Notes under the pieces: model-generated
Seen by the model: the letters and a program-made list of their open reading frames with translations, nothing else
What the model was told of the DNA's origin: nothing
Databases searched by the model: none
Source: a bacterium 0.1xD8-71
GTDB lineage: Bacteria > Bacillota > Clostridia > Lachnospirales > Lachnospiraceae
Direction of reading: 5' to 3'
DNA: 64,000 nt
Assembly: GCA_003612405.1 (NCBI GenBank)
Contig: RAYR01000004.1
Span: 164,846-228,845 of the forward strand
Made by a program: the position numbers and the translations under genes
Shown: one piece after another, positions 15,906 to 23,079 of the stretch
Numbering within the stretch: the first letter of the stretch is position 1
Layout: each line of letters begins with the position of its first letter

Positions 15906-17204
15906 TTAAATTTTTAAGTTTTCAAAGTGATCAATCATCCATTCTGTCATACTTACATTTACTTCATAGATATCTTTATACTTGTCTTTATCAGCAAACC
16001 ACGATGTTGCTATGAACTGATTTGCAAGTAAAACATATGGAATTGCTTCTTTCTCAGATTCAGTAAGTTTTGCAACCGCATCGTACCCATACATGATTTC
16101 TCTGAAAATCTCAATCCATTTTTTTAACTTGTCTGGATTATCTAATTCAAAGCTTTCTGATAAAATAGCGGAAGCTGCATAGCATGGATCATAAATTCTC
16201 ACACTGCACTCACTCAAATCAAAATCAATAAATCCCCACTTATCATCGTTCGTAATAATATTGCTTGGATTAGGATCTCTATGAATAATCTGTTTTGGTA
16301 GTTCATCATATAATTCTCTAAAACGACGCTGGTAAGACTCTAAAAAACTCTTATCAATAACCACCTTTTCATTAAGTGCAGGAATTGCCCATTCACAAAC
16401 ATTTTTAAGAATATTCATATCATCCACTACAACATCTATCTTTGCTAATGCAAGACTCAGCTGACCGACTATCTCTCCAATAAATCTGGCCTTTTCTAAA
16501 TATTCATCTAAATACACCGAGCCAACTTTTATATTTTCGCCTTGTATTCTTTTGCTTAGAACATAATATAAACCTGCATCTTCTACGTAATATTTACCGT
16601 CCTTTGTAGGAATAGTCTGTGCCGCTAACAGACCGATTGATTCTAAAGCATGTGAAATATCAATAGTTTTCTTAATACTTCCAAGGTTTGCAGAGAATTT
16701 AATCACATAATCCTCTCCAACATATTTCGCACTATCACTTATTTCCCCAGTTTCTCCGTAAACAACATCTGCAATTTTTTCATTTTCCAATTCCCAATTT
16801 ATTAAAATATCTCTAATTTTCTTCTGACTCATTATGATATGTTCCTCCTGTAAAATATTAATTCGATAAGGCTTCTTTGCCTTATACATTTTAAGGTAGA
16901 CCTTCGGTGTATATCCGATTTCACGAACAAATGATTTATAGAATCCAGCGTAAGTTTCATACCCATAAGATAATGCCACATCTATTTTTTTATGCCCCAA
17001 GCTAATCTCATGAATTCCATGTAATAGCCTTCTTCTAGTAATGTACTGCATGACCGGCATACCGACAGCACTTTGAAACAAACGATAAAAGTGAAATAGC
17101 GAAAAACCTGCAAGGTCACTTAATTCTTCCACTGATATTTCAGCTTTTAAATTGTCTTCTATATAATCCAAAATTCTTTGTATCGCTTTTCTATCCACCG
17201 CCAT
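15906..17204 (-). CDS. AraC-type HTH fused to an aminoglycoside-phosphotransferase-like domain
   Basis: The protein has 432 residues. Residues 1-110 are an AraC double HTH (EISVEELSDLAGFSLFHFYR, ALSYGYETYAGFYKSFVREI, GYTPKVYLKMY). From about residue 130 an APH/choline-kinase fold follows, with the catalytic loop IIHRDPNPSNIITN (Asp and Asn in the HxDxxxxN pattern) and the metal-binding FIDFDLSE. Such kinases phosphorylate aminoglycosides, macrolides or small metabolites using ATP. The ATG at MSQKKIRDIL, about residue 125, could also give a separate kinase. The gene lies in the resistance-like cargo. Substrate is unknown; the fusion may let the kinase domain sense the compound that controls transcription. 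Confidence 0.85.
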   Translation of the reverse strand: MAVDRKAIQRILDYIEDNLKAEISVEELSDLAGFSLFHFYRLFQSAVGMPVMQYITRRRLLHGIHEISLGHKKIDVALSYGYETYAGFYKSFVREIGYTPKVYLKMYKAKKPYRINILQEEHIIMSQKKIRDILINWELENEKIADVVYGETGEISDSAKYVGEDYVIKFSANLGSIKKTIDISHALESIGLLAAQTIPTKDGKYYVEDAGLYYVLSKRIQGENIKVGSVYLDEYLEKARFIGEIVGQLSLALAKIDVVVDDMNILKNVCEWAIPALNEKVVIDKSFLESYQRRFRELYDELPKQIIHRDPNPSNIITNDDKWGFIDFDLSECSVRIYDPCYAASAILSESFELDNPDKLKKWIEIFREIMYGYDAVAKLTESEKEAIPYVLLANQFIATSWFADKDKYKDIYEVNVSMTEWMIDHFENLKI

Positions 17205-17281
17205 CCCTCCTTTCTAATTTGTCGTAGCTACATACATATCATAAAATATTGGTCATAGAAAATATTTCCTACATTGCTGAT

Positions 17282-17923
17282 TTAAATTCTTTTTAGTTTC
17301 AGATATAACTCTACCATCTGCATAGTTTCATCAATACTTCTGCTTTCATCTTTCAATAATATCTGAAAACTAGAGTGTAGGAACTTATCATAATTTTCCT
17401 GAGAATTCACTTTCTCTAAGCACGCTCGAAAATTAGCAATTGCTGCATCCGGATTCTTTTCTTTTAACAATAACTGATAAAGAAACTGCTTTTCACTATC
17501 AGGTCTGTCAAAAAATCTTGATACTGAAATGGATGGATCCGCTAACATAATCAGCACATGGTCCTTATCAGTAATTTTTCCAAGAGTCTCTAAAGAGATA
17601 TTCGTATCTACAAATATCTTTTTATCCGTCGTCTTTACAAGATCCTCCAATATTCGCAGTTCCAATATTTCACACTCTTTAGCTACATCTTCAATCCATT
17701 TTGCATATTCATCCGGGGTTCTTCTGATAAAGTCCGCCCAATCCTTTAGATTAGCTGTATATCCAAGATTCGGAAACTCATTCCAATCAAGACCACCCAT
17801 TAAAGATTCGTGATAATTTTCCTCACAAGCAATGCCGTCATATTTTTCTGCCAGTCTTTTTACCATCGTGGATTTGCCCGCATATGCACTACCGTTAAAA
17901 AAATATACATTCTCTAAATCCAT
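17282..17923 (-). CDS. P-loop kinase-like protein, copy 2
   Basis: The protein has 213 residues. The start at 17923 is chosen for GGAAAGGAA upstream and because homologues begin near NVYFxxG. The Walker A motif is NGSAYAGKSTMVKRLAEKY. Further features are an acidic IFVDTNISLETL segment, HVLIMLADPSISVSRFFDRP, and a C-terminal helix. It resembles the neighbour at 17943 and the gene at 57290, and all three share the pattern of a small nucleotide-binding kinase. A role in inactivating an antibiotic or nucleoside is possible given the setting, but no substrate is known. It starts within 20 bases of the end of the preceding gene. Confidence 0.7.
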   Translation of the reverse strand: MDLENVYFFNGSAYAGKSTMVKRLAEKYDGIACEENYHESLMGGLDWNEFPNLGYTANLKDWADFIRRTPDEYAKWIEDVAKECEILELRILEDLVKTTDKKIFVDTNISLETLGKITDKDHVLIMLADPSISVSRFFDRPDSEKQFLYQLLLKEKNPDAAIANFRACLEKVNSQENYDKFLHSSFQILLKDESRSIDETMQMVELYLKLKRI

Positions 17924-17942
17924 ACCTATATTCCTTTCCATT

Positions 17943-18587
17943 TTATAATCCAAAATGTTTCTCTATAATTTTTAAAGTACCCTCTACAGTATCGTGATCC
18001 GTTCTTTCTAAAAACTTAAAACCACTTTCCAACATATTGCGTCTTTCCTGTTCATTATCCAAATTAAGTGCCTCAATAACATTATCTAACAATTCTTTTC
18101 CATCCGGAAAGGACAATATAAATTGATACACTTCATCCTTATCAGCGCGGTCAAAATAATGCTGTAGCTTCATTTCATCTGGTGCAAATAAAAGAAATAC
18201 ATGCTCATAATCACTAATTTCCTTTAAAATATCTAAAGGAATGATTCCGTCAACAATAATTTTCTGGTCTTTTGGAAAGCTTAGTAAATCGGCAATTGTA
18301 AACTCTGCTTCTTCTCTAAGTTCTGCCTGCATCCAATCTGCATACTGTCTTGGTGGTTGCGCAAAATATCCATGCCAGTCAGCACTTCTGTCAAGACTAA
18401 TCGCAGGTTGTTCCTTCTCGCTAGCAACCGAAACATATTCATCATAATGATCCCCTTGACGATATCTTATAAATCCATGCTTTTCTTCTAATAATCTTGC
18501 CATTGTAGTTTTTCCGCCATAAGCTCCACCACATAAAAAATAAACATTCTTCAAATGTTCTTTGATAATATTATTTGCTATCTTCAT
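17943..18587 (-). CDS. P-loop kinase-like protein, copy 1
   Basis: The protein has 214 residues with AGGAGGAAATATAG before the ATG. Walker A is CGGAYGGKTTMARLLEEKHG. The IIVDGIIPLDILKEISDYEH and VFLLFAPDEMKLQHYFDRAD segments line up with the two relatives at 17282 and 57290. It is the first gene of a two-kinase unit. Its leader carries a promoter at 18833-18861 and a terminator just before the ribosome site, so expression is probably controlled by premature termination. Biochemical role is not known. Confidence 0.7.
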   Translation of the reverse strand: MKIANNIIKEHLKNVYFLCGGAYGGKTTMARLLEEKHGFIRYRQGDHYDEYVSVASEKEQPAISLDRSADWHGYFAQPPRQYADWMQAELREEAEFTIADLLSFPKDQKIIVDGIIPLDILKEISDYEHVFLLFAPDEMKLQHYFDRADKDEVYQFILSFPDGKELLDNVIEALNLDNEQERRNMLESGFKFLERTDHDTVEGTLKIIEKHFGL

Positions 18588-18610
18588 CTATATTTCCTCC
18601 TGCTTCGCAT

Positions 18611-18637
18611 AAAAAAAATCACTTATTGCTAAGTGAT
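18611..18637 (-). terminator. leader terminator (possible attenuator)
   Basis: On the minus strand ATCACTTA, GCAA, TAAGTGAT is followed by eight T residues and sits only about 20 bases before the kinase start codon at 18587. A terminator between promoter and gene implies conditional readthrough. Confidence 0.75.
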
Positions 18638-18832
18638 CTCAAAAAATACATATGAAAATATATCTGCATCAGAAATGCAGATTACTCACATGCGCAGTAA
18701 GACCAATTGAGATACACTAGCAACAAAAATAAAACAAAGCACAACTTTGCCGTTCATTCAAACATTGCTACAAAAACTATCTCAATCTAATTACTAACAC
18801 ACGTAAGCCTCCTTCCGTTACCAACTATCTAT

Positions 18833-18861
18833 ACTATATACTATGCTTTACATGATTGCAA
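18833..18861 (-). promoter_or_regulatory. promoter of the kinase leader
   Basis: On the minus strand TTGCAA and TATAGT are 17 bases apart. The transcript would start near 18826 and run through a 240-base leader. The leader holds GGAAGGAGG with a tiny GTG-TGT-stop frame and a second hairpin (ATCTGCAT arms, near 18661-18682). Confidence 0.65.
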
Positions 18862-18872
18862 GTTATTCCCAT

Positions 18873-19325
18873 TTATCTGTGAATGTACATTCTTGTCATT
18901 TCTGGTTCTTCATCACCCTGAACCATACATAAGAATTCCCATCCATAATGTTCATAAAAGCCAATATGGTCCGTCACCAAATATAAAGGCATTACTCCTT
19001 TATTTCTCATATCATCAACAACTTTATTTAGCAAATTCCCAGCCAGTCCATTTTTTCGATGTTCTTCTTCTGTATATACAGCACATACATTTGGAGTCAA
19101 ATCTTTTCTATCATGAAAGTCATTTTCTATTACCCCAAGCCCTGCGACAATGGATTCATCATATAAGCATAGATACCAACCATACTCGGTTTTTCCCGAT
19201 AAATACGCTTCCATACACTCAAGGTATGCCTCTTCCGGCACGCCCCACTTACTATGAAACCACTCAGCCGCAATAGCTACTAATTCCGGCCGTTCTCTTA
19301 ATGTTATAATTTTATATTCATTCAT
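18873..19325 (-). CDS. GNAT family acetyltransferase
   Basis: The protein has 150 residues from ATG 19325 (TTGGAGCA upstream). The GNAT fold is visible: YLCLYDESIVAGLGVIENDF, then NVCAVYTEEEHRKNGLAGNL (acetyl-CoA site Q/R-x-x-G-x-G/A variant, HRKNGLA) and the end GFYEHYGWEFLCMVQGDEEP. The substrate is unknown. It lies upstream of the kinase leader within the cargo block and is AT-rich like its neighbours. It may add acetyl groups to an antibiotic or metabolite. Confidence 0.85.
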   Translation of the reverse strand: MNEYKIITLRERPELVAIAAEWFHSKWGVPEEAYLECMEAYLSGKTEYGWYLCLYDESIVAGLGVIENDFHDRKDLTPNVCAVYTEEEHRKNGLAGNLLNKVVDDMRNKGVMPLYLVTDHIGFYEHYGWEFLCMVQGDEEPEMTRMYIHR

Positions 19326-19438
19326 ATTGCTAATATGCTCCAATAAGATGAAAGGCAGGCTAAAATAGCCCACCTTATCTCTAATTCTTAATTAAATTCT
19401 GCATTATTATGTTTCAAAAAATCCGCTTGCTCTTCTCT

Positions 19439-19717
19439 TCACGACTTGCCAGACACTCTCTTTCCTTCGCGAACGATTCTTTGAATACTTTTCTCCGAAA
19501 GTGAAAACTGCTTGGCAAGACTGGCAATAGAGCTGCCACCCTGATATTTCTGGCTAATCTCGTGATTTCGCTGTATTAGGTATTGTCTTGTATCAGTATG
19601 ACTCCCCCACTCCTTTTTAGATGTGCTGGGAATATATATTGCTTTTCCATTTACATATTGCTGAATAGTTTCTATTAATTCTTTTGGCAGAACCTCTTCT
19701 GCTCTAATATAGCTCAT
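19439..19717 (-). CDS. CD3324-family HTH protein
   Basis: The protein has 92 residues matching the small CD3324 family: SYIRAEEVLPKELIETIQQY, VNGKAIYIPS, then a Mor-like helix-turn-helix (GGSSIASLAKQFSLSEKSIQ, RIVREGK). It is probably a DNA-binding regulator. It sits between GNAT genes of the cargo and likely has its own promoter in the 120-base gap upstream, which holds an inverted repeat. Confidence 0.85.
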   Translation of the reverse strand: MSYIRAEEVLPKELIETIQQYVNGKAIYIPSTSKKEWGSHTDTRQYLIQRNHEISQKYQGGSSIASLAKQFSLSEKSIQRIVREGKRVSGKS

Positions 19718-19751
19718 AGTATCCTCCTAAATATAATTTCTTAGAATTCAT

Positions 19752-19785
19752 CTGAGCTTAACTATTCTTTTTATTTTAAGCTCAG
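19752..19785. repeat. inverted repeat upstream of the CD3324 gene
   Basis: CTGAGCTTAA and TTAAGCTCAG are perfect complements 14 bases apart. There is no T run on the minus strand, so an operator or weak terminator are both possible. Confidence 0.5.
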
Positions 19786-19839
19786 ACTACTGAGCCAAAA
19801 CATATCTTTTTTTCATAAATAAAATGCCCCTTTCCTTTA

Positions 19840-20268
19840 TTAAAAAGACTTCCCTAGGCAATTAACATCACCATTATTGAGTCCGCATTTTTTATAAAAC
19901 TCTAGATTATCATTTATAGAAATAAGTTCTATTGTGTGAATATCTTTTACTTTAAGTTGCTCTTCTAAGGCGCTAAGCAACTTACGCCCTACTCCTTTTC
20001 TTTTCCATTTTGAAGCAACAAAAATTTCTGAAACAAAGAACATATCATAGTCTGCATAAGGATCCACAAATCCCAAAAGACCACCTATAATTTCACCGTC
20101 TTCTACTGCCACTAAACCCAAGGCTTCAAATCCGCACAAAATGGACTGTACTCTTCTTACTGCCTTTTCCTGAACCCAAGCCTCATTCCAAGGCTCCTCT
20201 GAATATGCCTGCCCCATTACTCCGGCAATTTCCTCGATATCATTTTGATTAACTACTCTTATCTCCAT
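19840..20268 (-). CDS. GNAT family acetyltransferase
   Basis: The protein has 142 residues. Core features are GLVAVEDGEIIGGLLGFVDP, FFVSEIFVASKWKRKGVGRK (acetyl-CoA loop RKGVGRKL) and HTIELISINDNLEFYKKCGL. The fold resembles the AAC(6') branch of GNATs, but that is only a suggestion. The ATG immediately follows the stop of the preceding acetyltransferase gene at 20269, so the two are translated together. Confidence 0.85.
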   Translation of the reverse strand: MEIRVVNQNDIEEIAGVMGQAYSEEPWNEAWVQEKAVRRVQSILCGFEALGLVAVEDGEIIGGLLGFVDPYADYDMFFVSEIFVASKWKRKGVGRKLLSALEEQLKVKDIHTIELISINDNLEFYKKCGLNNGDVNCLGKSF

Positions 20269-20802
20269 TTATTTACCCTCATGGCCTCGTATTACATAAA
20301 AGCGATACAATTCTTCTTTTTCATCATCAATGTCTTTGTACATTTTCTTTTCTATTAATTTGAAACCAGATTTCTCTGCTACTTTCCATGATGGTGTATT
20401 CGCATCGAGAATAGTTGCTATTATTTCAGACTCACTATATTGTTTAAAGAAAAACTGAACATATGCATTTATCGCCTCTGTCATATATCCTTTTTTCCTA
20501 AAAGGTGTTCCTATAAAATAACAAATACCAACCTTATCCACATCTTCATAATATGTAGAACCAACAGAGCCTATGACCTCTTCTGTTTCTTTTAGTATAA
20601 CAGTGCAAGGTATATAATTTTCTCTTGGATTATCATTATTTGTTAATTTTAGAGCCTCTTCAATCCAATCATTGATCCACTCTGAACAATTAGCATCAAA
20701 CCCAACTTGACTAAGACTCCCATCTTGAGACATACCAGAAAAGATAATCTCGTCTCCGCGCTGTATGGATCGAATAATCAATCTATTAGTTTCTAGCCAC
20801 AT
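20269..20802 (-). CDS. RimJ/RimL-type GNAT acetyltransferase
   Basis: The protein has 177 residues beginning MWLETNRLIIRSIQRGDEI, the typical start of RimJ-like acetyltransferases. ICYFIGTPFRKKGYMTEAIN holds the acetyl-CoA loop, and ATILDANTPSWKVAEKSGFK is the conserved C-terminal Asn-x-x-Ser motif. Members acetylate protein N-termini or small molecules. It is the first cargo gene after rlmD and is coupled to the next GNAT gene. Confidence 0.88.
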   Translation of the reverse strand: MWLETNRLIIRSIQRGDEIIFSGMSQDGSLSQVGFDANCSEWINDWIEEALKLTNNDNPRENYIPCTVILKETEEVIGSVGSTYYEDVDKVGICYFIGTPFRKKGYMTEAINAYVQFFFKQYSESEIIATILDANTPSWKVAEKSGFKLIEKKMYKDIDDEKEELYRFYVIRGHEGK

Positions 20803-20890
20803 TTAAATCACCTCTTCTGATTAAGTATAAGTTCCATCCTAATATATGAAAACCTCAATTTTAATTATAAATAAACTTGCTCCAGTATGT

Positions 20891-22591
20891 TTATATCATC
20901 TGAAACGCCTTCAGTGCCTCCACAATTGCCTCTTCCTTCTCCTTCGGGCACCGTGGCTGTCTAGCATCCTCCGACTTTGGCAAATTGAAATTCTCAGCCA
21001 ATTCAATACCACATTTCCGTTTTACCTGAGCAATATAGAGATTCGAAACCTTCATCCCGTCATTATGCTCCGCCACATACTTCTTTATCTCCTCATATGT
21101 GGCCTTGCTCTCAGCAGAAGTGATATCCATCTCATCCATATCCAGTTTCACTTTCACATGATGTTTTGCCTCATGAAGTTTGGACAATAAACATACCGTC
21201 TCCACATGCCCGGTCCACGAAAACTGATCCACTGCCACGCACCTTTTCACCACATACCCATGCTCCAGAAACACCTCCAGATCCCTGGCCAGGCTGGTGG
21301 GCTTACAGGAAATATACAGAATATTCTCCACCCTATACCCAATAATCTTTAAAAGCGCCTTCGGGTGCACCCCGTCCCTTGGCGGATCCAGGACGATCAT
21401 ATCCGGCTTCTCCGTGATCGTATCCAGTACTTTCAATACATCTCCGGCAATAAATTCACAGTTATGTAAACCATTTAGGGCTGCATTTTCCCTGGCTGCC
21501 ACAACGGCCTCCTCCACAATCTCCACGCCGATCACTTTCTTCACTACAGGCGAAAGCATCTGCGCTATGGTGCCTGTACCGCTATAGAGATCATACACAA
21601 TCTGCATCTCTTTGTCTCTCATGGCATCCAAAATATATTCTCTGGCCGTACGATACAACAGTTCTGCGCTCAGGCTGTTGGTCTGAAAAAAAGAAAACAA
21701 GGAAATCTTGAATTGCAATCCCAGCAGTTCCTCATAAAAGTAATCCCTGCCATACAGGATATCCGTCTCATCACTTTGCACCACATCCGCCTGAGAATCG
21801 TTTTTCACATGCATGATCCCCACAATTGTTCCTTGCAAAGGAAGCTGTTGTAACTTCTCCTGCCATGCCACAAGCATCTGCGTTTCCGTCAAATCCGCAG
21901 TCTGGGTGGTGGTCACCAGTGCCAAGAGTATCTCTCCTGTCCGTACGGCTTTGCGAACCAGAAGATGCCGCAGATAACCCTCATGACGCAATCTATGGTA
22001 GAAGCTGACAGATAAGCCCTCCTCTTTTCTCTCCTGGAAAAAATCCAGTGTACAGGCAAGAATCTGACGATAATCCTGATCCACAATCTGACAGTCTTTT
22101 ACTGATACAATATCATAAAAGCTCCCTCTCTTATGCATACCAAGCGCCAGAGGGCCGTCCTTGACCTCGTCCCCAAAGGTAAACTCCATCTTATTGCGAT
22201 AGGCAAAAATCGCCGGATTTGCCTTGGCACTTTCAAAGCTAAAATCTTCCTCCTGTCTGGAAAGTGCAGGTTCCAAAAGGCGTTTTACCTGTTGTTCCTT
22301 AATTTTCAATGTCTCCTCATAGGGCAAAGACAAGTAAATACAACTGCCACACAGGCCAAAATGAGGACAGGGACTTTTCTGCTCCAATGCAGAAGGTTCC
22401 ACTACCTCCAGAAGGCGTCCTTCCGCCTTTCCCTTTCTGGCCTTATTAATCACAGCGCGCACTTTCTGTCCCGGCAGGGCATTTTTCACCACGCACACGC
22501 CCTCGTCACAGGTCACAATGCCTTTATTCGGGAAATCGATTCTTGTCACGATTCCTTCAATCTGTTGTCCTTTTTTCATCTTTATAAGCAT
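20891..22591 (-). CDS. rlmD: 23S rRNA (uracil-C5)-methyltransferase, RlmD/RumA family
   Basis: The protein has 566 residues. It contains an N-terminal TRAM domain (about 5-60), a [4Fe-4S] motif (CPHFGLCGSC and a later DCQIVD), SAM-binding YDLYSGTGTIAQML, VLDPPRDGVHPKAL, and the catalytic Cys in ILYISCKPTSLARD. It makes 5-methyluridine in 23S rRNA. Residues 462-566 (HVETVCLLSK onward, KVSNLYIAQVKRKCG, EALKAFQMI) are an extension beyond the catalytic core, homologous to the end of the recombinase at 9275. Its 3' end marks the junction with the AT-rich cargo block. GC of the extension is host-like. Confidence 0.93.
   Translation of the reverse strand: MLIKMKKGQQIEGIVTRIDFPNKGIVTCDEGVCVVKNALPGQKVRAVINKARKGKAEGRLLEVVEPSALEQKSPCPHFGLCGSCIYLSLPYEETLKIKEQQVKRLLEPALSRQEEDFSFESAKANPAIFAYRNKMEFTFGDEVKDGPLALGMHKRGSFYDIVSVKDCQIVDQDYRQILACTLDFFQERKEEGLSVSFYHRLRHEGYLRHLLVRKAVRTGEILLALVTTTQTADLTETQMLVAWQEKLQQLPLQGTIVGIMHVKNDSQADVVQSDETDILYGRDYFYEELLGLQFKISLFSFFQTNSLSAELLYRTAREYILDAMRDKEMQIVYDLYSGTGTIAQMLSPVVKKVIGVEIVEEAVVAARENAALNGLHNCEFIAGDVLKVLDTITEKPDMIVLDPPRDGVHPKALLKIIGYRVENILYISCKPTSLARDLEVFLEHGYVVKRCVAVDQFSWTGHVETVCLLSKLHEAKHHVKVKLDMDEMDITSAESKATYEEIKKYVAEHNDGMKVSNLYIAQVKRKCGIELAENFNLPKSEDARQPRCPKEKEEAIVEALKAFQMI
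21198..21208. other. candidate attachment core in rlmD
   Basis: The top strand GTCTCCACATG encodes His-Val-Glu-Thr of RlmD residue 462 on the minus strand. It matches ten of eleven bases at 9594-9604, where the recombinase gene begins its RlmD-like tail. The distance between the two is 11604 bases. Confidence 0.45.
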
Positions 22592-22635
22592 ATTCCTTTC
22601 ACAACATACAAATTTGTGCCATTTTGATACAACCT

Positions 22636-22668
22636 AAAAAGGCGGGAGATGCAACACATCCCCCGCCC
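22636..22668 (-). terminator. rho-independent terminator
   Basis: On the minus strand a GGCGGGGGATG stem pairs with CATCTCCCGCC (one bulge) and ends in TTTTT. It terminates the small acidic membrane protein gene and isolates rlmD. Confidence 0.85.
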
Positions 22669-22682
22669 GCTAACGCCAGGAT

Positions 22683-22955
22683 TTATTCTCCCGATTCTTC
22701 TTCCTCATCCTCGAAGAAATCATCGTCAAAATCATCGTCGAAATCATCCTCAAAATCTTCCAGATAATCAGGTGTCAGATAACGGTAAACAGCATATGCA
22801 ATGGCAGCAACCGCAGCGATCGCACCGATTACGGCAAATACCCACAGAAGTTTATTGCACTTCTTCTCCTCTTCTTTTTTCCTGCCCAGAAGCTCATTCA
22901 CATGCGCATTATCCAGAATCTCATCCAATTTATTCAAAACCTCTGCTTTTCTCAT
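22683..22955 (-). CDS. small membrane protein with acidic tail
   Basis: The protein has 90 residues from ATG 22955 (AGAGAGGG upstream). A charged N-terminal helix (AEVLNKLDEILDNAHVNELL) is followed by one transmembrane helix (LLWVFAVIGAIAAVAAIAYA, about 45-65) and a tail of FDDDFDD-type acidic repeats. The repeats are encoded by repeated DNA (tcgtcaaaa units) and could vary in length. Function is unknown. It is monocistronic with its own terminator. Confidence 0.75.
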   Translation of the reverse strand: MRKAEVLNKLDEILDNAHVNELLGRKKEEEKKCNKLLWVFAVIGAIAAVAAIAYAVYRYLTPDYLEDFEDDFDDDFDDDFFEDEEEESGE

Positions 22956-23079
22956 GATATACCCTCTCTTTCCTGTCATTTCGTTATCACATTCATAAAC
23001 CTACATGAATTTAATATACCACTTCTTCTTGTTTTTTACTATATGTTCCCAATAAATTTTTTATGAAAAATATAAAAAA

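Noticed and set aside
9275..21200. Calling exact attL and attR and a definite integrated element
   Set aside because: Only 10 of 11 bases match, and base composition of the two tails argues against a simple recent insertion, so the sites are given as candidates.
22695..22760. Short repeated units resembling a microsatellite or CRISPR-like array
   Set aside because: These are the codons of the FDDDFDD acidic repeats in the small membrane protein; no spacers are present and no CRISPR array was seen anywhere in the window.
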